Shown here: positions 1 through 12,066 of the stretch, one piece after another
Layout of the letters: each line of letters begins with the position of its first letter
Numbering within the stretch: the stretch's first letter is position 1
From: Variovorax sp. UMC13
GTDB lineage: Bacteria; Pseudomonadota; Gammaproteobacteria; Burkholderiales; Burkholderiaceae_C
Assembly: GCF_014170375.1 (NCBI RefSeq)
Contig: NZ_LZZW01000040.1
Span: 1 to 64,000, forward strand
Reading direction: 5' to 3'
DNA: 64,000 nt
The notes under the pieces: model-generated
What the model saw: the letters and a program-made list of their open reading frames with translations, nothing else
Database searches by the model: none
Told to the model about the DNA's origin: nothing
Program-made: the position numbers and the translations under genes

Positions 1-656
1 CGCCCGCCCCCTTCGACGACCGCCGCTTCAGCGCCTCGGTCGGTACCCTGGCCACCGCCTTCCTCGTGGGTGGCGCCCTGGCGTTGGCGAGCTTCGGCGT
101 GGCGCGCGCGGCCCGGGCCCACGCCCGGGTGCCCGCCGGGCCGGCCGACGGCGCGCCGCTGATGCGCGCGCCGCTGCAGGCCGTGGCCCCGGTCGACCTC
201 AAACGCTACGCCGGCCTCTGGCACGAGCAGGCTCGCCTGCCCAACCGCTTCCAGCGCAGTTGCACGGGGCCGGTGACGGCCGAATACACGCCGCTGGCCG
301 ATGGCACGGTGGAAGTGCGCAACCGCTGCATCCGTTCCGACGGCAACTTCGACGAGGCCGTGGGCAGCGCCCGCGTGGTGCCGATCACGGGCCAGCCCGG
401 CGCCGGCCGGCTCGAGGTGCGTTTCGCGCCGGCCTGGCTCGGCTGGCTGCCGGTGGTGTGGGGCGACTACTGGATCCTCAAGCTCGACCGCGACTACCAG
501 GTCGCGCTGGTCGGCACGCCCGACCGCGACTTCCTCTGGGTGCTGTCGCGCGATCCGGTGCTGGACGAGGCCTCGCTGCAGGTCGAGCTCGACTACGCGC
601 GCAGCCTGGGTTTCGACGTCGACCGGGTGGTGCGTACGGGCGCACCGGCACCCTAG
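1..656 (+). CDS. Lipocalin family protein (5' end outside window)
   Basis: This is a bacterial lipocalin of the Blc type, which binds small hydrophobic ligands at the cell envelope. The barrel begins with 'DLKRYAGLWHEQARLPNRFQ', the typical lipocalin G-x-W block. The later 'WGDYWILKLDRDYQVALVG' and 'FLWVLSRDP' match Blc-like strands that include the conserved YWI and LWVLSR motifs. The frame stays open back to the window edge. The residues ahead of a possible GTG at 66 form a hydrophobic stretch (roughly 'GTLATAFLVGGALALASFGV') that looks like a membrane anchor. The true start therefore probably lies upstream, and 66 is only a fallback. No lipobox cysteine is visible in the part seen. Its stop overlaps the convergent HAD gene by a few bases. 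Confidence 0.8.
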   Translation, partial: PAPFDDRRFSASVGTLATAFLVGGALALASFGVARAARAHARVPAGPADGAPLMRAPLQAVAPVDLKRYAGLWHEQARLPNRFQRSCTGPVTAEYTPLADGTVEVRNRCIRSDGNFDEAVGSARVVPITGQPGAGRLEVRFAPAWLGWLPVVWGDYWILKLDRDYQVALVGTPDRDFLWVLSRDPVLDEASLQVELDYARSLGFDVDRVVRTGAPAP

Positions 657-1288
657 ACGGAAATCAGCGACGGCACGAAGCGCGCCACCTGCGCCGCCAA
701 CGCCTTGGGCGCGGTGCAGTGGATCGCGTGCCAGCCCAGCGCCCGCGCCGCCTCGACGTTGGCCGCGGTGTCGTCGATGAACAGGGTCTGCGCCGGGTCG
801 AAGCCATGGCGCCAGGCCAGCATCTGGTAGATGTCGCTGTGGGGCTTGATGAGCTTCACGTCACCCGAGAAGATGCCGCCGTCGAACCATTCGAAGAAGG
901 GCAACCGGCGCTGTAGCGCCCGCGCATAAGGCACAGGCATGTTCGACAGGTAGTACAGGCGCACCTCGGCACCCGCCTCGCGTTGCGCGCGCAGGTCGGC
1001 CAGCAGCGCCACGCTCTCGGCGATCGGCTCCAGCCGCTCGCCCAGCGGCGCCACCATCGCATGCACCCGGTCGGCCGGCAGCGCCAGCCGCGTGGAGGTG
1101 CGCGCGACCACCTCGTCGACGCTGCGGATGCCGCAGTCGAAGTCGAGCCAGTCGGCGTGGTGGAAGAAGGCCTTGGCCAGCGCGCGGCCGGCTTCGGCGG
1201 TGGCGGCGCGCTCGGGAAAATGCGCCTGCAGCAGGCGGCCGGGCTCCCAGCCGACGAGCACGGCGCCCAGATCGAATACGACGTTCAT
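653..1288 (-). CDS. HAD-superfamily hydrolase, YihX-like
   Basis: This is a cytoplasmic HAD subfamily IA phosphatase of about 211 residues. Motif I is 'NVVFDLGAVLVGW', where the second catalytic Asp is replaced by Gly-Ala as in YihX-like proteins. Motif II is 'YYLSNMP', the Lys motif 'GDVKLIKPHSDIY', and motif III 'TLFIDDTAANVEAA'. The ATG at 1288 is preferred over an in-frame codon at 1309 because homologs begin directly with the motif I strand and a GGAAC-like ribosome site precedes it. It follows an ABC importer on the same strand by under 50 bases and may be its last gene. YihX removes phosphate from glucose-1-phosphate in E. coli; the substrate here is not shown by the sequence. Confidence 0.82.
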   Translation of the reverse strand: MNVVFDLGAVLVGWEPGRLLQAHFPERAATAEAGRALAKAFFHHADWLDFDCGIRSVDEVVARTSTRLALPADRVHAMVAPLGERLEPIAESVALLADLRAQREAGAEVRLYYLSNMPVPYARALQRRLPFFEWFDGGIFSGDVKLIKPHSDIYQMLAWRHGFDPAQTLFIDDTAANVEAARALGWHAIHCTAPKALAAQVARFVPSLISV

Positions 1289-1310
1289 GGCGCCATTGTT
1301 CCACGGCACC

Positions 1311-1328
1311 CTGACAGGTCTCTGTCAG
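1311..1328. promoter_or_regulatory. Inverted repeat between ABC importer and HAD gene
   Basis: CTGACAG and CTGTCAG arms flank a 4-base spacer, giving a perfect 7-bp inverted repeat 22 bases upstream of the HAD start codon. Read on the minus strand, its GACA and GTCA cores sit 11 bases apart, the same arrangement as in the Pho-box-like site upstream of the phosphonate importer at 42410-42427. There is no T-tract, so it is a poor terminator. It may be an operator, a weak Pho box or an mRNA hairpin. Confidence 0.35.
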
Positions 1329-1334
1329 CGCCCC

Positions 1335-2396
<1,062 letters not shown>

Positions 2397-2410
2397 GTCT
2401 TGTTCCTGCC

Positions 2411-4624
2411 TCAGTGTGCGACGACCGCCGGGGTCGCCACGCCGGCCTTGCGCCGTCCCAGCTTGCGTTCGCCGACCACCAGCTGGATCAGCGCGATGGC
2501 CGCCGACATCAGCACGATCAGCACGGTGCAATAGGCCAGCGCCACGCCGTAGTCGCCGTTGCCGACGCGGCCGATGATGTAGGTGGTGGCCAGTTCGTTC
2601 TCGGCCGTGACCAGGAAGATCACCGCGCTGACCGTGGTCATGGCGCGCACGAAGCTGTAGACCAGCGCGGCCACCAGCGCCGGCTTGAGCAGCGGCAGCA
2701 CCACCTTGAACAGCGTCTGCGCGGTGGAGGCGCGCAGCATCAGCGAGGCCTCGTCGAGCGAACGGTCGAGCTGCTTGAAGGCCGCGGTGCCGGCGCGCAC
2801 GCCCACCGGCAGGTTGCGGAACATGAAGCACAGCACGATGATCAGCCCGGTGCCCGTGAGCTCGAAAGGCGGCACGTTGAAGGCCAGGATGTAGCTCACG
2901 CCCAGCACCGTGCCCGGAATCGCGAAGGCCAGCAGCGCCGCGAACTCGAAGGCGCCCTGCCCCTTGAACTCGTTGCGCGCCAGCAGCCAGGCGATCAGCA
3001 GGCCCAGGCCAGCGGTGATCGGCGCCGAGATGCCCGCCAGCTTGAGCGTGGTGAGCAGCGAGTTCCACGCGGTGCCGGCCCACACCAGCCCGAACTGGCC
3101 CCACTCGAGCGCGAAGGCGGTCTTGAAGTGGTTCAAGGTCAGCGTGTAGTCGCGGCCCCAGGTCTGGACGAAGCCGCCGGCGAAGGCGAACAGGTAGACC
3201 ACCACCGTGAACACGATCCAGGGGAAGGCGATCGAATAGATGGTGCGGCGCACGCCGTCGGGCAGCGGCATCGCGATGCCCGCGTCGCCCTTGCCGCTGA
3301 CGGTGGTGTAGTTCTGCCTGCCCAGCAGGCCGCGCTGCAAGGCGAACACGCCCAGCGCGAACAGCATCAGCACCCAGGCCAGCGAGGCCGCGCGGCCCTG
3401 GTCGTACTGCGCGCCGACGATCGCGAAGAAGATGTCGGTCGACAGCACCGAGAACTGGCCGCCCACCACCACCGGGTTGCCGAAGTCGGCGATGCTCTCG
3501 ATGAAGCCCACCAGGAAGGCGTTGGCCAGGCCCGGCTTGAGCAGCGGCAGCGTGACCGTGAGGAAGGTGCGGCGGCGGTCGGCGCGCAGCATCTGCGCCG
3601 CCTCCTCCAGGCTGGGCGCGATGCCCTGCACCACGCCGCGCATGATCATGAAGGCGATCGGCGTGAAGGCGAACAGCTGCGCCACCAGCACGCCCGGCAT
3701 GCCGTAGAACCAGCGCGTGGGCTCGATGCCGAACCAGGCTTCGAGCAGCTGGTTGACCACGCCCGCGCGGCCGAACAGCAGGATCAGCCCCAGCCCGACC
3801 ACGAAGGGGGGCGTGATGATGGGCAGCAGCGCCAGCACCCGCAGCGGCCCCTGCCAGCGCTTGCCGCCGCGCTCGGCCATCAGCGCCATCAGCGTGCCCA
3901 GGAAGGTGGTGCCGGCGGCCGTGAGCAGCGCCAGGAACAGCGTGTTCCACGCCACGCCGCAGCGCATGCCACCCGTGACGCAGCCCAGGCCCCAGATGCG
4001 CTCGGTGCCGACGCGCGCCACCAGCGCCGCGATCGACCAGCCGCCGTCCTCGTCGATGAAGGCGCCGGCCAGCGCCTTCGACACCGGGTAGGCGATGAAC
4101 AACGCCATGATCGTGCCGCAGCCGAGCACCGCGCCCGCGACGAACAGGTCGCCCTTGAAGAAGCCCAGCCGCGCCAGGCCGAAGGCCGCCAGCAGCAGCA
4201 GCGCCGCCAGCGCGACGAAGCCGCCCGCGCCGATGCCGAACTGGTTGACCGCGAGCTCGCCGAAGCTGCCGTTGAAGGCCGCGACGCTCCAGCCGCGCGC
4301 CCCGATCAGGAAGCCGCTGGCGGCCAGCCCGACGAAGCCGAGGCCGCCACCGGCCAGCAGCCAGCGGCCCTGCGCACGGCCCGGCGGCTGCAGCGCGCCG
4401 ACCGCGCAGAGCGCGAGGCCGACGAGCCCGACGAAGAGCCAGCGGCGCCCCTGCGTCGCGGCCTGCAGCAGGCCGTTGGCGCCTTCGGCGCTGCCGAACA
4501 CCTGGGGCAGCGCCTCGTACCAGCTGGTGTCCTGGATCGCATACCAGGGCAGGAACAGGTAGCCGACGAGGCCCGCGACAAGGCAGGCCCAGACAGCGGT
4601 CCGGGGGTGGCGTGCGGCCGACAC
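2411..4624 (-). CDS. ABC transporter permease, fused double domain (FbpB/AfuB-like)
   Basis: This 737-residue polytopic inner-membrane protein carries two BPD-type permease domains in tandem, as in FbpB and AfuB, so one chain replaces a permease dimer. Each half has an EAA-like loop for the ATPase: 'PSLEEAAQMLRADRRRTF' in the first half and 'RSLDEASLMLRASTAQTLF' in the second. The N-terminal third has extra membrane segments ('VWACLVAGLVGYLFLPWYAI' onward), which makes it longer than classic FbpB. It lies 4 bases from the SBP stop and 14 bases from the ATPase start, in a compact SBP-permease-ATPase operon. Annotation by homology would usually say iron(III); see the findings for an alternative. 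Confidence 0.88.
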   Translation of the reverse strand: MSAARHPRTAVWACLVAGLVGYLFLPWYAIQDTSWYEALPQVFGSAEGANGLLQAATQGRRWLFVGLVGLALCAVGALQPPGRAQGRWLLAGGGLGFVGLAASGFLIGARGWSVAAFNGSFGELAVNQFGIGAGGFVALAALLLLAAFGLARLGFFKGDLFVAGAVLGCGTIMALFIAYPVSKALAGAFIDEDGGWSIAALVARVGTERIWGLGCVTGGMRCGVAWNTLFLALLTAAGTTFLGTLMALMAERGGKRWQGPLRVLALLPIITPPFVVGLGLILLFGRAGVVNQLLEAWFGIEPTRWFYGMPGVLVAQLFAFTPIAFMIMRGVVQGIAPSLEEAAQMLRADRRRTFLTVTLPLLKPGLANAFLVGFIESIADFGNPVVVGGQFSVLSTDIFFAIVGAQYDQGRAASLAWVLMLFALGVFALQRGLLGRQNYTTVSGKGDAGIAMPLPDGVRRTIYSIAFPWIVFTVVVYLFAFAGGFVQTWGRDYTLTLNHFKTAFALEWGQFGLVWAGTAWNSLLTTLKLAGISAPITAGLGLLIAWLLARNEFKGQGAFEFAALLAFAIPGTVLGVSYILAFNVPPFELTGTGLIIVLCFMFRNLPVGVRAGTAAFKQLDRSLDEASLMLRASTAQTLFKVVLPLLKPALVAALVYSFVRAMTTVSAVIFLVTAENELATTYIIGRVGNGDYGVALAYCTVLIVLMSAAIALIQLVVGERKLGRRKAGVATPAVVAH

Positions 4625-4628
4625 CGGA

Positions 4629-5645
4629 TCAGCGCGGCAGCGAGTTGACGTCCTTCTCCCAGCGCGCGATCAGGCGACGCCGCTCGGCGCTGGCGCCGTA
4701 CTTCGCGTAGTCGTAGTTGATCAGCTTGATCTTCTTGAAGTCCGGCACGTTGGGATCGACCGCGGTCGCCTTGTTCGAGGGCAGCTGGTACTGCTTGGCG
4801 GCGGCGCCGAAGGTCTGGGCCTGCGGCGTGAGTGCCCATTCGTAGAACTTCTTGGCCTGCTCAAGGTTGCGCGCGCCCTTGATGATGCTCATCGAGCCGA
4901 TCTCGGCGCCCGTGCCTTCCGAAGGCGTGACGGTCTCGACCGGGAAGCCCTGCATCTTTTCCTGCGGCGCGTCGTGCACGAAGCTGATCGACACCGCGGT
5001 CTCGCCGCGCGCCACCGCCTTGATCGGGCCGGTGCCCGAGCGCGTGTACTGGCCGACGTTCTTGTGCAGGCCCTTGAGGTATTCGAAGGCCTTGTCCTCG
5101 CCCATCATCTGCACCAGCGTGGCGATCATGGTGTAGGCCGTGCCGCTGGAGGCGGGATTGGCGACCTGGATGTCGCCCTTGTACTCGGGCTTGAGCAGGT
5201 CGGCCCAGCTGCGGGGCACGTCCAGTTTTTTCTTCTTCAGCAGCTCGGTGTTGTAGCCGAAGCCCAGCGGGCCCGAGTACACGCCCACCGTCTTGTAGCC
5301 CGACTGCTGCGCCTGCTGCTGCGCCCACGGGTAGAGCTGCGGCAGGCTGGGCGACTTGTACTCGAGCGTCAGGCCCATCTCGGCTGCCTGCAGGTGCGGG
5401 TCGCCGGTGCCGCCGAACCAGACGTCGGTCTTGGGGTTGTCCTTCTCGGCGATCAGCTGGGCCAGCGCCTCGCCCGAGCCCTTGAGGGCCAGGTTGATCT
5501 TCACGCCGGTGGTGCGTGCGTACACGGTCGCGATCATGTTGCACCAGTCGGCCTGCACCGAGCAGATGACGTTGACGGTACCTTGTGCCGATGCACCGGT
5601 CGCCATGCCCACCAGGGCTGCCGCGACCCAAAACTTCTTATTCAT
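4629..5645 (-). CDS. ABC transporter periplasmic substrate-binding protein (FbpA/AfuA-like)
   Basis: This 338-residue periplasmic binding protein has a clear Sec signal peptide ('MNKKFWVAAALVGMATGASA' then Q). The mature part follows the extracellular solute-binding family 1 layout, with 'LIAEKDNPKTDVWFGGTGD', 'RSWADLLKPEYKGDIQVANP' and 'SSGTAYTMIATLVQMMGEDK', also seen in the phosphonate-importer SBP of this window. The ATG at 5645 is chosen because it opens the signal peptide; the frame remains open far upstream without coding sense. It is the first gene of the importer operon, divergent from zwf over about 150 bases. Iron, sugar-phosphate or another anion are all possible ligands. A 'SFVHDA' block near the ligand cleft carries a His-Asp pair. 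Confidence 0.88.
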   Translation of the reverse strand: MNKKFWVAAALVGMATGASAQGTVNVICSVQADWCNMIATVYARTTGVKINLALKGSGEALAQLIAEKDNPKTDVWFGGTGDPHLQAAEMGLTLEYKSPSLPQLYPWAQQQAQQSGYKTVGVYSGPLGFGYNTELLKKKKLDVPRSWADLLKPEYKGDIQVANPASSGTAYTMIATLVQMMGEDKAFEYLKGLHKNVGQYTRSGTGPIKAVARGETAVSISFVHDAPQEKMQGFPVETVTPSEGTGAEIGSMSIIKGARNLEQAKKFYEWALTPQAQTFGAAAKQYQLPSNKATAVDPNVPDFKKIKLINYDYAKYGASAERRRLIARWEKDVNSLPR

Positions 5646-5722
5646 GTTGGACTCTCGCCTTTGACAATGGAACGGCGGCCCACGGGCCGCCCCCTCGAGC
5701 GTAGCCCGCACGCCACGGTTGT

Positions 5723-5745
5723 CGAATCGGTACAAGTACCATTCG
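5723..5745. promoter_or_regulatory. Palindromic operator candidate between zwf and the importer operon
   Basis: CGAAT-C-GGTAC, then AA, then GTACC-ATTCG forms an almost perfect palindrome with one extra base in the left arm. It lies about 50 bases before zwf and about 80 before the divergent SBP gene, where a dimeric repressor could control both. A TTGT-N9-ACAA pattern also overlaps its left half, close to but not matching the TTGT-N7/8-ACAA pattern described for HexR. A GntR-type regulator is equally possible. Confidence 0.4.
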
Positions 5746-5796
5746 GCTGGCAAGCTTCGACTTCGGCATTTCACCCACTTCACGGATTTTCCTTCC

Positions 5797-7266
<1,470 letters not shown>

Positions 7267-7318
7267 GCGCGCGCAACGGGCGCCCCCTTCCCTCGCTGCG
7301 ATGCTTGCTGGACGAGAG

Positions 7319-7338
7319 CCCGCCGATTCGGCGGGTTT
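7319..7338 (+). terminator. Weak hairpin terminator after zwf
   Basis: CCCGCCGA and TCGGCGGG form a GC-rich hairpin followed by TTTC in the 78-base gap between the convergent zwf and dppF-like genes. The T-tract is short, so termination may be weak or Rho-assisted. Confidence 0.4.
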
Positions 7339-7344
7339 CAGACC

Positions 7345-9379
<2,035 letters not shown>

Positions 9380-9380
<1 letters not shown>

Positions 9381-10291
9381 CAGCGGAGCCTCGGGTTGAG
9401 CGCGTCGCGCAGCCAGTCGCCCAGCAGGTTCACGCTGAGTGCGATCAGCACCAGCATGAGGCCGGGGAACACGATCATCCACCACTCGCCGGAGAACAGG
9501 TACTGGTTGCCGCTGTTGATCAGCGAGCCCAGCGAGGGTGAGGTCGGCGGCACGCCGACGCCGAGGAAGGACAGCGTCGCCTCGGTGATGATGGCGGTCG
9601 CGACCTGGATGGTGGCCAGCACCATCACCGGGCCGGTCACGTTGGGCAGCACGTGGCGCACCATGATGCGCAGCGGCGCCACGCCGATCACGCGTGCGGC
9701 CTGCACGTATTCCTTGTTGCGTTCGACCATGGTCGAGCCGCGCACCGTGCGCGCGTAGTCGACCCACTTGGTCAGCGAGATCGAGAAGATCAGCACGCCG
9801 AAGGCCACCGTGGTGTCGGCCTGCGGAAACAGGGCCCGGCCGACGCCGGAGATCAGCAGCGCGACCAGGATCGGCGGGAAGGACAGCATCACGTCGCACA
9901 GGCGCATCAGCGCCGCGTCGACCCAGCCGCCGCGGAAGCCCGCGATCAGCCCGAGCATGGTGCCGACCGCGACCGAGAGCACCACCGACACCACGCCGAC
10001 GATCAGCGAGATGCGGGCGCCGTAGATCACGGCCGAGAGGATGTCGCGGCCCTGGTCATCGGTGCCGAGGAAGTACTTGCGGCTGCCCTCCGGATACCAG
10101 GCCGGCGGCAGGCGCGCGTCCATGAGTTCCAGCTTGGCCAGGTCGAAGGGGTTGTGCGGCGACACCCAGCCGGCGAAGACCGCACAGAAGATGCAGACGA
10201 ACGCGACCAGCGCCGCCGCCATGGCAACGGGCGAGGTCCGGAAGCTGTAGCCGACGTCGCTGTCGTACCAGCGCGCGAGAGTATTTGTCAT
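9380..10291 (-). CDS. Dipeptide/oligopeptide ABC transporter permease (DppC/OppC-like)
   Basis: Inner-membrane permease subunit, 303 residues. An N-terminal membrane segment ('SPVAMAAALVAFVCIFCAVF') is followed by the OppC-type domain 'KYFLGTDDQGRDILSAVIYG', a hallmark sequence of the family, and the BPD permease core. The ATPase-contact loop is near 'YVQAARVIGVAPLRIMVRH'. It would pair with the dppB-like subunit encoded at the head of the operon. A 160-base gap with a dispersed repeat separates it from the binding-protein gene upstream, which could lower its expression relative to the SBP. Confidence 0.92.
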
Positions 10292-10356
10292 CGTGAGAGT
10301 AGTGAAGGCGCCGCTTCTTGCCTGCCCGATGGCAAGCGAAGCGAAGCCCGTTCGTG

Positions 10357-10449
10357 AAACACCGCGGAACCGGCTCTGCCGGGCCGCTGGTGTTGCCCCC
10401 TTGAGGGGGAGTCCGGCGACACGAAGTGCGCCGGAGTCGGGGGTGGGCC
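10357..10449. repeat. Dispersed GC-rich palindromic repeat, copy 1 (minus orientation)
   Basis: This copy of a repeat family also seen at 17221-17355 and 48331-48430 lies between the SBP and dppC-like genes. Read on the minus strand it runs CCCACCCCCGACTC, a hairpin CCGGCGCAC..GTCGCCGG, CCCCCT-CAA-GGGGG, then a hairpin built on GGCCCGGCAGAGCC and ending in TTCCGCGGTGT. It consists of several inverted repeats, so it forms stable RNA or DNA structure. I infer a REP-like, non-autonomous intergenic element. Confidence 0.65.
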
Positions 10450-10451
10450 AG

Positions 10452-12035
10452 TTACTTGATGCTCATCCACTTGAAGGGCATGTAGTTGTCGGCCATCTGC
10501 GTCAGCGCGACCTTCTTGCTCACGCCCCAGGCCAGCGTCTGCTGGTGCAGCGGCAGGTGGCCCACATCGGCGGTGTGCAGGTCGAAGGCTTCCTTGATCA
10601 TCGCGTCGCGCTTGGCCTTGTCGGTCTCGGACTGGATCTTCTTGGTCAGCTCGTCCACCTTGGGGTTGCAGTAGGCACCCAGGTTGAACTGGCCGGCGCC
10701 GGTCTTGTCGTCAGGACAGGCCATCAGCGCGGTCAGCGCGTTGTGCGAGTCGTAGGTGGTCGGCGTCCAGCCCAGCATGTAGAAGCTGGTGTCGCGGCGC
10801 AGCACCTTCGGGAAGTAGGTGCCCTTGGTCTCGGCCGCGAGGTTGATCTTCACGCCGATCTTGGCCAGGTTGGCGGCCACGGCCTGGCAGATCTGGCCGT
10901 CGTTGACGTAGCGGTCGTTCGGGCAGTTCATCGTGACCTCGAAGCCGTTCGGGTAGCCGGCGTCGGCCAGCAGCTTCTTGGCGCCGTCGACGTCCAGCGG
11001 CAGGCGCTTGTCCTGGGCTTCGGTCCAGCCGTTGATGCCGGGGCCGACCATCAGCCCGGTCGGGCGCGAGGCGCCGCGCATCACGGTGCGCTGGATGCCG
11101 ACGATGTCGATGGCCTGGTAGAAGGCCTGGCGCACGCGCTTGTCCTTGAACGGGTTCTTGCCCTTCACGTTCGAGTACTGCAGCTCGTCGCGCTTCTGGT
11201 CCATGCCCAGGAAGATGGTGCGCAGCTCGGGGCCGGCGATCACGCGGGCGTTGGGGCTGGCGTTGATGCGCGCGATGTCCTGCACCGGCACGGGTTCCAT
11301 CACGTCGATCTCGCCCGAGACCAGGGCCGCGACGCGGGTGGCCGGGTTGGCGATGGGCGTGAAGATGACTTCCTGCGCGTTGCCTTCGATCTTGCCCCAG
11401 TAGGTGGGGTTGCGCACGAACACCGTGCGCACGTTGGGCTGGCGCTCGCGCACGCGGAAGGGGCCGGTGCCGTTGGCCTTGAACGAGGCGGTGTTCTCGA
11501 TGCCCTTGCGGCGGTCGACCGGGGTGGTGGCCTTGTTCTCCTCGCACCACTTCTTGCTCAGGATCATGAGCTGGGTGATGACCTCCGGCAGGATCGGGAA
11601 CGGACCGCGGGTCTCGATCTCGACCACGAAGTCGTTGATCTTGCGCACTTCCTTGATGTCGGTGGTGTTGGACTTCATGTCCGAGCCTTCGCCGGCCGCG
11701 CGGGCGAAGCTGAAGATCACGTCGTCGGCGGTGAAGGGCGTGCCGTCGTGGAACTGCACGTTCTTGCGCAATTCGAAGCGCCAGACGGTGTCCGAGGTCT
11801 GCTTCCAGCTGGTGGCCAGCAACGGCGCGACGCTCAGGTCCTTGTTGCGGCCGACCAGCGTCTCGTACACGTTGGCGGTGGTGCTCAGCTGCAGCGATTC
11901 GTTGAGCGAGTGCGGGTCGAGCGACAGCGCGTCGCCCTGGTTCGCCACGCGGATGGTCTGCGCGTTGGCGGCCGTACCGACGGCGCACAGCGCAGACAGG
12001 ACGGCGGTGGCAAGCACGGTGGATTTGAGATTCAT
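10452..12035 (-). CDS. Peptide ABC transporter substrate-binding protein (DppA/OppA-like, SBP family 5)
   Basis: Periplasmic binding protein of the peptide importer, 527 residues, with a Sec signal peptide 'MNLKSTVLATAVLSALCAVG' ending at ANA-Q. The mature protein is SBP family 5: 'VANQGDALSLDPHSLNESLQ', 'FELRKNVQFHDGTPFTADDV' (the family signature), and 'DKRVRQAFYQAIDIVGI'. The ATG at 12035 is used because it opens the signal peptide. It sits between the M20 amidohydrolase gene (31 bases upstream) and dppC. SBP family 5 proteins bind di- to oligopeptides but also glutathione, nickel chelates and opines, so the ligand is open. Confidence 0.92.
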   Translation of the reverse strand: MNLKSTVLATAVLSALCAVGTAANAQTIRVANQGDALSLDPHSLNESLQLSTTANVYETLVGRNKDLSVAPLLATSWKQTSDTVWRFELRKNVQFHDGTPFTADDVIFSFARAAGEGSDMKSNTTDIKEVRKINDFVVEIETRGPFPILPEVITQLMILSKKWCEENKATTPVDRRKGIENTASFKANGTGPFRVRERQPNVRTVFVRNPTYWGKIEGNAQEVIFTPIANPATRVAALVSGEIDVMEPVPVQDIARINASPNARVIAGPELRTIFLGMDQKRDELQYSNVKGKNPFKDKRVRQAFYQAIDIVGIQRTVMRGASRPTGLMVGPGINGWTEAQDKRLPLDVDGAKKLLADAGYPNGFEVTMNCPNDRYVNDGQICQAVAANLAKIGVKINLAAETKGTYFPKVLRRDTSFYMLGWTPTTYDSHNALTALMACPDDKTGAGQFNLGAYCNPKVDELTKKIQSETDKAKRDAMIKEAFDLHTADVGHLPLHQQTLAWGVSKKVALTQMADNYMPFKWMSIK

Positions 12036-12066
12036 GGAAGGACTCCTGACTGCGTTGAAAAAATGG

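Noticed and set aside
1311..1328. Intrinsic terminator of the Fbp-type importer operon
   Set aside because: The stem is followed by GGTGCC and not by a T-run on the minus strand.
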